From assembly GCF_036289405.1 (NCBI RefSeq), contig NZ_JAYFFI010000002.1, positions 62,001 through 126,000 of the forward strand: DNA of 64,000 nucleotides, read 5' to 3'. Positions 23,033 through 31,131 of this stretch are shown one piece after another (the stretch's first letter is position 1; every line of letters begins with the position of its first letter). A model generated the notes under the pieces. That model did not search any database. It saw nothing but the letters and a program-made list of their open reading frames with translations, and was not told the origin of the DNA. The stretch comes from Pseudoramibacter faecis (GTDB lineage: Bacteria > Bacillota > Clostridia > Eubacteriales > Eubacteriaceae). The translations under genes and the position numbers were made by a program.

Positions 23033-25411
23033 ATGGCAACCGAAAAAGATTATCTGGCCAGAGTCAACCGGCTCAAAATGCGCGTGCTCAACACCACGCC
23101 GGAAGTCGATATGGAAGACGCCGTCCTGTTAACGAAGGGCTACCAGGAAAGCGACGGGGAAACCCCCGCCGTTCAGAAGGGCCGGGCCTTCCTGAAGCAA
23201 TGCCGGGAAAAGGACGTGACCATCTATCCCGAAGAACTCATCGTCGGGACCTCCGGCAGCAAGCAGCGCGGCGGCATTTGCTCGCCGGACAATAGCTGGC
23301 TTTGGATCTACGACGAGCTCGACACCATCGACCATCGCCCGAACGATCCCTTCGTCTTCCGCGATGAAGATAAAAAGGCCTTCCTCGACATCGTCGTGCC
23401 CTATTGGCGCGGCCGCTCGATGCAGGAAAAATGGCTTAAGCAGATTCCGGAAGAAACCAAAATTTTGAAGGAATGCGGCGTGCTCTACATCGACCGCAAG
23501 AACGTCCGCGGCCCCGGCGAGCTCACCGCCAACTACGAACGCATCATCCGTGAGGGGGTGGAAGGCCTGGAAGCGCGCATCGCCGAAGTCGAAAAAACCT
23601 TAGACGTCACCGTTCCCGGCGATTTCGAAAAACTGGATTACCTGCGCGCGCTCAAATACACCACCGAGGGGCTTCGCACCTTGGGCGAACGCTACGGCGC
23701 CGAAGCCCGCCGCCTGGCCGCGCTTGAGGGCGACCCGAAGCGCAAGGCCGAGCTTACAAAAATCGCCGACATCTGCGCGCGCGTGCCCGCCAAGCCCGCC
23801 CGCACCTTCTGGGAAGCGATCCAATCGATGTATCTCTACCAGATCGCCATCTTCATGGAACACCAGTCGGCCAGCTACAACCCGGGCTCCATCGATCAAT
23901 ACCTCTATCCTTATTACAAGGCCGATCTCGAAGCCGGGCGCATCACCGAAGACGAGGCCCAGGAACTGCTCGACTGCCTTTGGGTAAAGTTCTCCAACCA
24001 GTGCATCTTCCAGGATCAGGAAACCGCGCGCTTCTCCGCCGGCTATCCGATGTTCCAGAACGTGTGCTGCGGCGGCGTCGATCACAACGGCGAAGACGCG
24101 GTCAACGAGCTGTCTTATATGGTGCTGCAGGCCACGATGGACGTGCAGATGTATCAGCCGTCGCTCTCGGTGAAATACAACCTGGCCAAGAATCCGGACA
24201 AATTCCTCAAGAAAGTGGTGGAGCTCATCCAGATGGGCACCGGCTTCCCGGCTTTCCACAGCGACCAGGCCGGCCAGATGATGATGATGAACAAGGGCAT
24301 TCCGTTAAAAGAAGCCTACGACTGGAACCCCTGCGGCTGCGTGGAAAACACCATCCCGGGCAAAACCCGCCACTACACCTCCTATGCGGATTATAACCTC
24401 GGCTACGCGGTGGAATTCGCCTTAAACGACGGCAAGAGCCGCAAGTACGGCCGCTATGCCGGCGCCCGTACCGGCGACCCGACACGCTTTGCGGCCTACG
24501 ACGATTTCCTCGAAGCGGTGAAGGCCCAGCTGCGCCACGAAATCCACGGCCTGGTCGCCGGCGATCAAGTGACCCAGCACCTCCAGCTCGAACAGCTTTG
24601 CCCCGTGGCCTCCCTGACCTTTGACGGCTGCATCGAAAAGGCGACGGACTACGCCTGCGGCGGCCCGGTTTACTCCCTCGGGGATGGGGTTGACGCCATC
24701 GGCGTGGCCGACCTCATCAACAGCGTCCAGGCCGTCCGCGAATTGGTCTACGACAAGAAGGTCATCACGATGGACGAGCTGGTCAAAGCCATCGCCGCCG
24801 ATTTCGAAGGCTACGACGATATCCTCGCCCTGTGCCAAAGCGCCAAGAAATACGGCAATGACGACGAAGAGGTCAACCAGCTGGCCACCGACCTCTTTAA
24901 CTACATCGAAGACTATATCGAAACCTTCCGCAATCGCTACGGCAAGCTCTCCGGCGGGATCCTGCCGGTCTCCGGGAACACGCCTTTCGGCATGGAAGTG
25001 GGGGCGCTGCCTTCCGGGCGCCGCGCATGGATGCCGTTAGCCGATGGGGTCAGCCCCAATGTCGGCACCGACACCCAGGGCATGAGCGCGGTCATCAGCT
25101 CCGTCGCCAACATCCCCCACGGCCGCAACGACCAGGGCACCCTGCTCAATTTGAAGCTCGACCCGGCCTTTGCCCGGGGCGAAAACGCCACCGGCTCGCT
25201 GATGGCCTTCCTCAAGAGCCTTTGCGCCATGGGCATCTACCACGTGCAGTTTAACGTCGTGGACGAAGCTGAGCTTAAAGACGCCCAGATCCATCCGGAA
25301 GACCACAAGGATCTTTTGATCCGCGTGGCCGGCTACACCGCCTATTTCGTCGAACTCAGCCGCGAAACCCAAAACGACATCATCTCGCGCACGACCCAAA
25401 CCGCCATCTAA
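23033..25411 (+). CDS. Glycyl radical enzyme of unassigned substrate
   Basis: Oxygen-sensitive radical enzyme of 792 residues. The glycyl radical loop RVAGYTAYFVELS places the radical on Gly767 (codon 25331-25333). The active-site loop is NPCGCVEN with thiyl Cys436 and base Glu438, the GCVE form shared by diol and hydroxyproline dehydratases, choline lyase and arylacetate decarboxylases, not the CC pair of pyruvate formate-lyase. Asn439 stands where Pro is common. Other family blocks are CLWVKFSNQ, DGCIEKATDYACGGP and GTLLNLKLDP. The ATG is preceded by GTGAGGAA. First gene of a sigma-54 operon with its activase, a symporter and an MttB-type methyltransferase. Substrate not assignable; a methylated amine or betaine is the contextual guess. 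Confidence 0.92.
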   Translation: MATEKDYLARVNRLKMRVLNTTPEVDMEDAVLLTKGYQESDGETPAVQKGRAFLKQCREKDVTIYPEELIVGTSGSKQRGGICSPDNSWLWIYDELDTIDHRPNDPFVFRDEDKKAFLDIVVPYWRGRSMQEKWLKQIPEETKILKECGVLYIDRKNVRGPGELTANYERIIREGVEGLEARIAEVEKTLDVTVPGDFEKLDYLRALKYTTEGLRTLGERYGAEARRLAALEGDPKRKAELTKIADICARVPAKPARTFWEAIQSMYLYQIAIFMEHQSASYNPGSIDQYLYPYYKADLEAGRITEDEAQELLDCLWVKFSNQCIFQDQETARFSAGYPMFQNVCCGGVDHNGEDAVNELSYMVLQATMDVQMYQPSLSVKYNLAKNPDKFLKKVVELIQMGTGFPAFHSDQAGQMMMMNKGIPLKEAYDWNPCGCVENTIPGKTRHYTSYADYNLGYAVEFALNDGKSRKYGRYAGARTGDPTRFAAYDDFLEAVKAQLRHEIHGLVAGDQVTQHLQLEQLCPVASLTFDGCIEKATDYACGGPVYSLGDGVDAIGVADLINSVQAVRELVYDKKVITMDELVKAIAADFEGYDDILALCQSAKKYGNDDEEVNQLATDLFNYIEDYIETFRNRYGKLSGGILPVSGNTPFGMEVGALPSGRRAWMPLADGVSPNVGTDTQGMSAVISSVANIPHGRNDQGTLLNLKLDPAFARGENATGSLMAFLKSLCAMGIYHVQFNVVDEAELKDAQIHPEDHKDLLIRVAGYTAYFVELSRETQNDIISRTTQTAI

Positions 25412-25431
25412 GCACTTGAACCCAACGGCCC

Positions 25432-25453
25432 GGGGGACACCCGTCCCCCTTTT
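25432..25453 (+). terminator. Attenuating hairpin between GRE and its activase
   Basis: GGGGGAC, four-base loop, GTCCCCC, followed by TTTT. Placed 20 bases after the GRE stop. It would trim read-through so that the activase is made in much smaller amount than the GRE, as is common for this enzyme pair. Confidence 0.72.
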
Positions 25454-25473
25454 CATCAAAGAAGGACGTCATC

Positions 25474-26433
25474 ATGAAAAGCGAAGCGACAACCGGGACG
25501 GTCCTGCGAATCGAGCGCATCTCGCCGGACGACGGCATGGGCCTGCGGACGGTCATCTTCTTGAAGGGCTGCCCGCTGCGCTGTGCCTGGTGCTCGACGC
25601 CGGAATCCCACAAGCGCGAGCCGGAATGGTATTACATGCAGTCGAAGTGCCGCCGCTGCGGCCACTGCATCGCCGCCTGCCCGAACGGCGCCCTGGCCTT
25701 CTCGGCAGACGGCAGCGCCATCGTCCGCGACCAAAGCCGCTGCCACAACTGCTTTCGCTGCGCCGACGCCTGCATCCCCCACGCCATCGATATCTTCGGC
25801 AAGACCATGAGCGTCGACGATATCATGCGCGAGGTGCAAAAGGACCGCCTTTTCTATTTTTATTCCGGCGGCGGCGTCACCTTAAGCGGCGGCGACGTGC
25901 TGCTCCAGGCCGACTTTGCCGAGGCCATCCTCAAGGCCTGCAAGGAAAGCCTGATCGACACCACGGCCGAGCTTGATCTTTACGGCGACTACGCGAACCT
26001 CGCCCGCTTGTTGCCGCTGCTCGACAGTTATTTTGCGGACCTCAAGCACATGGACGACGCGGCCCACCAAAAATGGACGGGTGTCTCCAACAAAACGATT
26101 CTCGCCAACGCCAGGCGCGCCGGCGAGGCGTTTCCCGACACGCCGATGCACGCCCGGGTACCCTTCATCCCCGGCGTCAACGACACCGAGGAAAACATCG
26201 TCGCCACGGCCGAGTTTTGCCGCGAGATTCCAAACTGTCGCTCGCTGGAGTTTCTGCCTTACCACCGGCTGGGAACCGCCAAATACCGCTATTTGGGGCG
26301 GCCCTGCCCCTTCGAGCACATCACGCCGCTAACGGTGGAAGCCACCGAAGAACAGGTGGCCATCCTCAAGGCGCGGGACTGGCCCTTTGAGATCAAAATC
26401 GCCGGGAAGGTGATGTTTCCCCCAGCGCATTGA
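25474..26433 (+). CDS. Glycyl radical enzyme activating enzyme (radical SAM)
   Basis: Uses S-adenosylmethionine and a [4Fe-4S] cluster to abstract hydrogen from Gly767 of the upstream GRE. The radical SAM motif CPLRCAWC gives Cys33, Cys37 and Cys40. An inserted ferredoxin-like domain follows with two further cluster motifs (Cys59, 62, 65, 69 and Cys90, 93, 96, 100). This marks the larger activases of dehydratase, lyase and decarboxylase GREs rather than of pyruvate formate-lyase. SAM-binding GGG region FYSGGGVTLSGGD is present. At 319 residues it has the usual size. ATG 25474 follows AAGAAGGA. Its position right after the GRE makes the pairing nearly certain. Confidence 0.93.
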   Translation: MKSEATTGTVLRIERISPDDGMGLRTVIFLKGCPLRCAWCSTPESHKREPEWYYMQSKCRRCGHCIAACPNGALAFSADGSAIVRDQSRCHNCFRCADACIPHAIDIFGKTMSVDDIMREVQKDRLFYFYSGGGVTLSGGDVLLQADFAEAILKACKESLIDTTAELDLYGDYANLARLLPLLDSYFADLKHMDDAAHQKWTGVSNKTILANARRAGEAFPDTPMHARVPFIPGVNDTEENIVATAEFCREIPNCRSLEFLPYHRLGTAKYRYLGRPCPFEHITPLTVEATEEQVAILKARDWPFEIKIAGKVMFPPAH

Positions 26434-26447
26434 TTTTTATTTGCTTT

Positions 26448-26476
26448 TTGCAAACGAACCAATTTAAGATTATTCT
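26448..26476 (+). promoter_or_regulatory. Possible internal sigma-A promoter before the symporter
   Basis: TTGCAA (26448-26453), 17-base spacer, TATTCT (26471-26476), 51 bases upstream of the symporter start. It would allow symporter and MttB-type gene to be made without the sigma-54 promoter. Confidence 0.45.
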
Positions 26477-26526
26477 AATAAAACATTTTGTGCCAATGAT
26501 TATCTAAGGAGAAATGGAGCGTTCTC

Positions 26527-28008
26527 ATGATCAACACAAGTGTAAAAGTTTTGACGATGGTTTTGATGCTCGCCGATTTGCTGTTTTGCATCATCACCGG
26601 CCTGCGCAAAAAGGATGTCATTAAAGACGCCGACGACTTTTTCATCGCCGGCAAGAACACCAACACGTTGTTTTTAACCATGACTGCCTTCGCCAGTCTG
26701 CTCGGCGCCGGGCTGTTCATCGGCCAGGCGGGCCGCGGCTTCACCTACGGCATCGCAGCCTATTGGCAGCTCTTCGGCGAAGGGATCGCCGCCGGAGTGG
26801 TGATGGCGCTGGTCATCGGGCCCTACCTCGCCCATTTCCGCTGCTATTCCATGGCGCATTTCATCGGCGCCCACATCTGCGGCGGGGACACCCTGGTGCG
26901 GCGCATCGCCGGCGTGGCCAACTTCCTGCCCAACATGCTCTGGGCCGGCGCCCAGATCATGGGCATCTCCTACGTCGTGCAGCAGCTCTTCGGCTTGGAT
27001 TACCGAATCGTCGCGCTGATCTGCGGCGCAGTGTTCATTTTCTACACCACCTGCGGCGGGCTGGCCTCCGTTATCGTCACGGACTTCCTTCACGGCATGA
27101 TCGCTTTGGTCACCTGCTTCCTCGCGATCTTCTTCGGCGTGAAGATGATCCATGTGGACTGGGGCGGCTTCGCGGGCTTTCGCGACGCCATTGTCGCCAT
27201 CGCGCCCCAGAAGTGGAACATGACCACGATGACGCCGATGCAGATCGTCACCGCGTTTTTAACCGGCTTCCTCGGCACATTGTCCAATCCGATTTACTGG
27301 AACCGCGCCTTCACCTCGAAGGACGCCAAAACCTGCCGCAACGCCTACGCCTTTGCGTTTTCCGTCGGGACGATCATTCCGCTATTCACCATCATGCTCG
27401 GCCTTTTAGCTTTTCTTTATAACCACCACATCGGCGACCAGGCCTTGGTTTGGATGGTCATGCACAAGATGCCCGGCTTCATGACGGCGACCCTCGGCAT
27501 GGCCGTGCTCGCCGCGACCTTAAGCTCGGCGGACACCCACTTAAACTGTGCTGCGGCCAATATCGTCGCCGACGTCATCGATCCAGAGGGCAAGTTCACC
27601 ACCGAGCAGACCGTTAAATACAGCCGCATCGCCACCGTGGTCTGCGGGATCATCTCCGTGCTGGTCTCCATGGGCGCCAGCATGATCTACAGCCTGGCCA
27701 ACTTCGGCTACGCGGTGTGCGGCGGCGTGCTGGTGCCGCTGTTTGCCGTCGGCTATCTGATGATGGACAAAACCGACGGGAACGTCTTTCGCTCCAAGCT
27801 CACCAAATCCGGCGCCATTGGCGGCATGGTCTTCGGCATGATCGTCGCCTGCCTCTTCCAGGGGGTGCCAAGCTTAAGCGCCATCATCGGCGGCGGGGTG
27901 GTCCCCGGCGTCGCGGCCACACTCATCGGCATCCTCGTGGGCAACGCCTTCGGCCAGAAGGATTCTCTGGGCAACGCCAAATACTATCAGGCCAAAGTCC
28001 AGCAATAA
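26527..28008 (+). CDS. Sodium:solute symporter (SSS) family protein
   Basis: Na+-coupled importer with about 13 hydrophobic helices in 493 residues. Family features are the DDFFIAGKN start of the core, ASLLGAGLFIGQAGRGFTYG in the first core helix, the SSADTHLNCAAANIVADVI stretch (usual sodium-site helix) and NPIYWNRAFTSKDAKTCRNAY. SD GGAG lies seven bases before the ATG. It sits third in the GRE operon, 93 bases after the activase and 94 before the MttB-type gene, so it likely brings in the substrate of that pathway. SSS members carry proline, pantothenate, sugars, betaines and carboxylates; the cargo cannot be read from sequence. Confidence 0.9.
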   Translation: MINTSVKVLTMVLMLADLLFCIITGLRKKDVIKDADDFFIAGKNTNTLFLTMTAFASLLGAGLFIGQAGRGFTYGIAAYWQLFGEGIAAGVVMALVIGPYLAHFRCYSMAHFIGAHICGGDTLVRRIAGVANFLPNMLWAGAQIMGISYVVQQLFGLDYRIVALICGAVFIFYTTCGGLASVIVTDFLHGMIALVTCFLAIFFGVKMIHVDWGGFAGFRDAIVAIAPQKWNMTTMTPMQIVTAFLTGFLGTLSNPIYWNRAFTSKDAKTCRNAYAFAFSVGTIIPLFTIMLGLLAFLYNHHIGDQALVWMVMHKMPGFMTATLGMAVLAATLSSADTHLNCAAANIVADVIDPEGKFTTEQTVKYSRIATVVCGIISVLVSMGASMIYSLANFGYAVCGGVLVPLFAVGYLMMDKTDGNVFRSKLTKSGAIGGMVFGMIVACLFQGVPSLSAIIGGGVVPGVAATLIGILVGNAFGQKDSLGNAKYYQAKVQQ

Positions 28009-28102
28009 GTTAATACATTCCGCTCGGCGGCTGCTCGCAAGCCCCGGGCGCTGCGGTTCACACGGCCATTCAGATTCACATTCACACAAGAGAGGGAAAC
28101 CA

Positions 28103-29554
28103 ATGAAAGATCGTTACACTTTTGCCACCAAAGCGGAACTGGATTTCATCCACGAGAAATCGATGGAGATTTTGGAGACCGTCGGGGTGATTTTTGCCCA
28201 CGACGACGCCATCGCCATCTTTAAAGAGCACGGCTTTCGCACCGAAGGCCAGACCGTCTTTATGACGGCGGCCGATGTCGAGAAGGCGCTTGAAACCGCG
28301 CCGGCCACCTTCGAATGGGTCGGCCGGGGAAGCAGCGTCACCGTCGGCGGCGGCAAAACCATCTGCGCCCCGGCCTACGGCCCGATCCTCGTGCTCGAAA
28401 ACGGCGAATTCCACAAGACCACCCAGCGGGACTTCTTGAACTTTACCAAGCTCCACGCGTCGAGCCCAGTGCTGGATGTGTCCAACCCCAACATGATCGA
28501 CTTCAACTTCATGGATGCGTCCATCGCCTCCAACTGGGCCCAGGCCACGACACTGCTCCTCGACACGAGGCCGGCCATCGGCATGGTCGACGGCTACAAA
28601 CACGCCGAAGACAGCATCGCCATGGCGCGCCGCTTCTATGGCGCGGGGGACGACCAAGTGATGGTCAACGGGCTGATCTCGGTCGCTTCTCCGGCCCATT
28701 ATTCGCCGGCCATGTGTGAAGCGCTCATCACCTACGCCAAGGCCGGCCAGGGCATGTTCATCACCCCGTCGAGCCTCAACGGGATGACGGTGCCTGGAAG
28801 CCTCGCCTCCCTGTTGCTGATGAACAACGTGGAAGTGCTCGCCGGCATTGTGCTGGCCCAGGTGATCAACCCCGGCGCCCCGGTGATCTACGGCAATCAA
28901 AGCCACGGCTGCGACCTGCGCTACGGCACGCCGAGCATCGGCTCCCCGGAACAATGCCTGATCTTCTCCGCCGCCAAGGCCTTCGGCGACTACTATCACC
29001 TGCCGGTGCGCACCGGCGGCTCCTCCTGCGACGCCAAACAGGTGGACATGCAGGCCGGCGTGGAATCCTACGCCACGATGTTTGCCACCTTGCAAAGCGG
29101 CGCCGACTTCATGGTGCATTCCTGCGGCAGCCTCGACTCCGACAGCACCATCAGCTACGACAAATACATTTACGACGAAGAAATCCTCCTGTATATCCGG
29201 CGCATCCTCCGGGGCATCGAGGTGAACGAAGACACGCTGCTCGTCGACGCCATTAAAGACATCGGCCCCGGCGGCACCTTCCTCGATCTCGAAGACGACC
29301 TGATGGACGACAGCACCGAGGCCTACGACGACGACTACATCATCCTCAAGGTGCCCAGCCGCGAAGGCCACGCCACCTGGGACAGCCGCGGGCGCCGGAG
29401 CGTAACCGATCGCACCGGCAAAATTGTGGGCGAGCGCCTAGCCGCCTACACCATGCCGGACGTCACGGCCGATCAGCTGGCCGCCTTCGCGGATTTCGTG
29501 CCTCAGGACGTGCTCACAAGCACCATCGAGGCCGCCAAACAAATCGATTGGTAA
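28103..29554 (+). CDS. MttB-family (non-pyrrolysine) methyltransferase
   Basis: Member of the trimethylamine methyltransferase superfamily, which transfer a methyl group from a methylated amine to a corrinoid protein. The 483-codon frame has no internal UAG, so it is a pyrrolysine-free homologue like glycine betaine, proline betaine or carnitine demethylases. Visible family blocks: HEKSMEILETVGVIF at the N-terminus, ANMIDF-type segment NPNMIDFNFMD, NNVEVLAGIVLAQVINPGAPVIYGNQS, LPVRTGGSSCDAKQVDMQAG and SCGSLDSDSTISYDKYI. Last gene of the sigma-54 operon and followed by a strong terminator. No corrinoid protein is encoded in the same operon; the nearest is at 31132-31827. Substrate unknown. Confidence 0.88.
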   Translation: MKDRYTFATKAELDFIHEKSMEILETVGVIFAHDDAIAIFKEHGFRTEGQTVFMTAADVEKALETAPATFEWVGRGSSVTVGGGKTICAPAYGPILVLENGEFHKTTQRDFLNFTKLHASSPVLDVSNPNMIDFNFMDASIASNWAQATTLLLDTRPAIGMVDGYKHAEDSIAMARRFYGAGDDQVMVNGLISVASPAHYSPAMCEALITYAKAGQGMFITPSSLNGMTVPGSLASLLLMNNVEVLAGIVLAQVINPGAPVIYGNQSHGCDLRYGTPSIGSPEQCLIFSAAKAFGDYYHLPVRTGGSSCDAKQVDMQAGVESYATMFATLQSGADFMVHSCGSLDSDSTISYDKYIYDEEILLYIRRILRGIEVNEDTLLVDAIKDIGPGGTFLDLEDDLMDDSTEAYDDDYIILKVPSREGHATWDSRGRRSVTDRTGKIVGERLAAYTMPDVTADQLAAFADFVPQDVLTSTIEAAKQIDW

Positions 29555-29593
29555 GCCGCTTTCCCTCTTCCGGCTTTTCCAATACATCAGCCG

Positions 29594-29630
29594 AATCCCC
29601 GGATGCGAAGTCTCGCATTCGGGGATTTTT
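29594..29630 (+). terminator. Terminator of the GRE operon
   Basis: 15-bp stem starting AATCCCCGGATGCGA with one G-T pair, followed by TTTTT, 40 bases after the MttB-type stop. Confidence 0.88.
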
Positions 29631-29761
29631 AATGAAGCGAAACTTTGCACAGGGGGCCGGCGTCTTTGCGGATATTGATTTGGTTCGTCTCTTTTTCCGT
29701 CATTGCATCATTGCCATCATCACAACCATCTCCGCCGATCTCTTCAAAATGTTAGTTATAG

Positions 29762-29790
29762 TTGACAATCCTCTTCCCTGCGCTTATAAT
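29762..29790 (+). promoter_or_regulatory. Consensus sigma-A promoter
   Basis: TTGACA (29762-29767), 17 bases, TATAAT (29785-29790): a perfect consensus pair. GTTAGTT motifs flank it on both sides (about 29753 and 29800), suggesting tight repression. Confidence 0.88.
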
Positions 29791-29804
29791 GATCACGAAG
29801 TTAG

Positions 29805-29820
29805 TTGACAAGGCCGTCAA
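29805..29820. promoter_or_regulatory. Inverted-repeat operator candidate downstream of the -10
   Basis: TTGAC, six bases, GTCAA, just after the expected transcript start. The sequence TTAGTTGACAA also resembles MarR-type operator halves. Confidence 0.5.
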
Positions 29821-29835
29821 AGAGGAGCAACTCCG

Positions 29836-29886
29836 ATGGCCCGCAACACTTTTGATGATCCGTACCAAAAAATTTCAAACCTGTAA
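29836..29886 (+). pseudogene. 16-codon frame, probable remnant of a MarR-type regulator or leader peptide
   Basis: ATG with SD AGAGGAG eight bases upstream, coding MARNTFDDPYQKISNL and a stop. The sequence looks like the first residues of MarR-family regulators that begin with a DPYxKIS segment, after which the frame ends. The stop overlaps the SD of the next gene. Either the regulator gene was lost by deletion, leaving its start and operator, or this is a translated leader peptide. Both are inferences. Confidence 0.4.
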
Positions 29887-29900
29887 AGGAGATGATCGAC

Positions 29901-30473
29901 ATGCTAACCAAATGGACCAAAAAAGAAATTCTTCGCTTTGTGCTTTGTTTTGCGATTTTTTTCGGTCTGGTGCTCTGCACCCAGCTTCCCGGCTTTGCAA
30001 GCCCGCTCTACTGGGTGCTGTTCCCGATCCTCGCGGCCTTTGTCGCCGCCGGGCCGATCACCTGCGTCATGCAGATGAAGCCAGGCTTCGGGGCGGCCGC
30101 CGCCATTCCGCTGCTGTGGCTCATTTTATACCGCTGTTTCGGCGAACTTAGCATCCCGATGATGTGGATCTGGATGCTCGCGGTGATCGTGGCCGCCGAG
30201 ATTGTCTGGGCCTGTGTCGGCCACGAAAAGCGAAGCGGCCTGCGCCTGGCGGTGCCCATCGTCTGCCTGGTACCCCTCGGCAACTTGATGCCCCTTTATT
30301 TTTCCAAGGCCGACTTTCTCAATCGGGCCTCGGAGGAAATGTCATCCGCCTACGTTAACGGCCTTGACCACTACGGCACGATCCCGATGTTTGTGCTGGT
30401 GCTCGTCCTTTGCCTCGTTTCGGCTTCGGTCGCAGAGCGCATGACAGAAAAAATCTTAAAAATCGACATGTAA
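29901..30473 (+). CDS. Six-helix membrane protein, MptD/ECF-S-like
   Basis: Small integral membrane protein of 190 residues with about five to six hydrophobic helices (LRFVLCFAIFFGLVL, YWVLFPILAAFVAAGPI, MMWIWMLAVIVAAEIVW, IPMFVLVLVLCLVSASV). The size and topology resemble the MptD/Trep_Strep group of putative substrate-binding subunits of ECF transporters; no ECF ATPase genes are adjacent. ATG 29901 is chosen over 29892 because the SD AAAGGAG touches the earlier codon. Transcribed from a consensus promoter behind a possible MarR-type operator. Function unknown. Confidence 0.65.
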   Translation: MLTKWTKKEILRFVLCFAIFFGLVLCTQLPGFASPLYWVLFPILAAFVAAGPITCVMQMKPGFGAAAAIPLLWLILYRCFGELSIPMMWIWMLAVIVAAEIVWACVGHEKRSGLRLAVPIVCLVPLGNLMPLYFSKADFLNRASEEMSSAYVNGLDHYGTIPMFVLVLVLCLVSASVAERMTEKILKIDM

Positions 30474-30495
30474 GCTTGCACGCACAAAACGCGCG

Positions 30496-30523
30496 AAAAA
30501 CCGGGAGATATCTCCCGGTTTTT
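30496..30523. terminator. Bidirectional terminator
   Basis: Perfect palindrome ACCGGGAGATATCTCCCGGT flanked by A-run and T-run, between the membrane protein gene and the converging DUF2284 gene. Confidence 0.88.
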
Positions 30524-30580
30524 AATTTGCAAGACAGACTCCTAAAAAAGAAAACCCGAGCGTCAGGCTCGGGTCCGGGG

Positions 30581-31117
30581 CTAAAACAGCACGCAGCTGG
30601 TGAAGGTCACGGTGCTCCGCCCGTAATAATAAGGGGTGTCCGCCAGCTTGCACACCTCCGAAACCAACAGGCCATAGGCCTCCATCGAGGGATAGGCATA
30701 TTGGGGGAAGCGGCATCCGCCGAAGGGATAGGTGCAGACTTTGCAGCGGTTGGTGCAGTTGCCGCTGCTCATCGGCAGGCAGTCCGCCGCCACCTCGCGC
30801 AGCTTGTCGCAATAGGCGTTAAAGCGGTCGATCTGGGCCTCCTGGGCTTCCAGCATCGTCTCTCCGTCAAACTCGTCTTCCATCTCGGCGGTCGTCTGCA
30901 GCACGATGCCCCATTCGTACGTCTGGGCCTTGGCGCGGATCTCTTCCAAGGTGTCGATGGCCGGCGGGCAGGTCCAGCGCCTGCCGTAAAGGCCGCATTT
31001 GTTCGCCTCGCACATATCCCGAACTTCAGAGAGAAACTTCAACCCTGCGACATCAAAAATCCCGGTGTGATCAAAGCCGCAGCTTTCAGCCAGTTGAATC
31101 GCTTCTGCTTGTTTCAT
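30581..31117 (-). CDS. DUF2284 cysteine-rich protein
   Basis: Predicted metal- or cluster-binding protein of 178 residues, family DUF2284, often found near corrinoid methyltransferase genes. It carries CEANKCGLYGRRWTCPPAI and a later GNCTNRCKVCTYPFGGCRFP stretch, giving enough cysteines for one or two Fe-S clusters. ATG 31117 has GAGGA upstream; an in-frame TTG at 31135 overlaps the end of the extended corrinoid-protein frame and is less likely. It follows the corrinoid protein gene but is separated by a terminator hairpin, so it may depend on read-through. Biochemical role not known. Confidence 0.75.
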   Translation of the reverse strand: MKQAEAIQLAESCGFDHTGIFDVAGLKFLSEVRDMCEANKCGLYGRRWTCPPAIDTLEEIRAKAQTYEWGIVLQTTAEMEDEFDGETMLEAQEAQIDRFNAYCDKLREVAADCLPMSSGNCTNRCKVCTYPFGGCRFPQYAYPSMEAYGLLVSEVCKLADTPYYYGRSTVTFTSCVLF

Positions 31118-31131
31118 CGCGTCCTCGCTCG

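Noticed and set aside
23033..25411. Pyruvate formate-lyase or choline trimethylamine-lyase
   Set aside because: The active site is GCVE, not the CC pair of pyruvate formate-lyase. The cut-type microcompartment genes expected beside most choline lyases are absent and the loop after GCVE differs, so no name is given.
28082..29371. Long open frame on the minus strand opposite the MttB-type gene
   Set aside because: It mirrors the coding strand in a GC-rich gene, has no SD and gives a composition of His, Gly, Asp and Val typical of antisense shadows. The plus-strand protein has clear family motifs.
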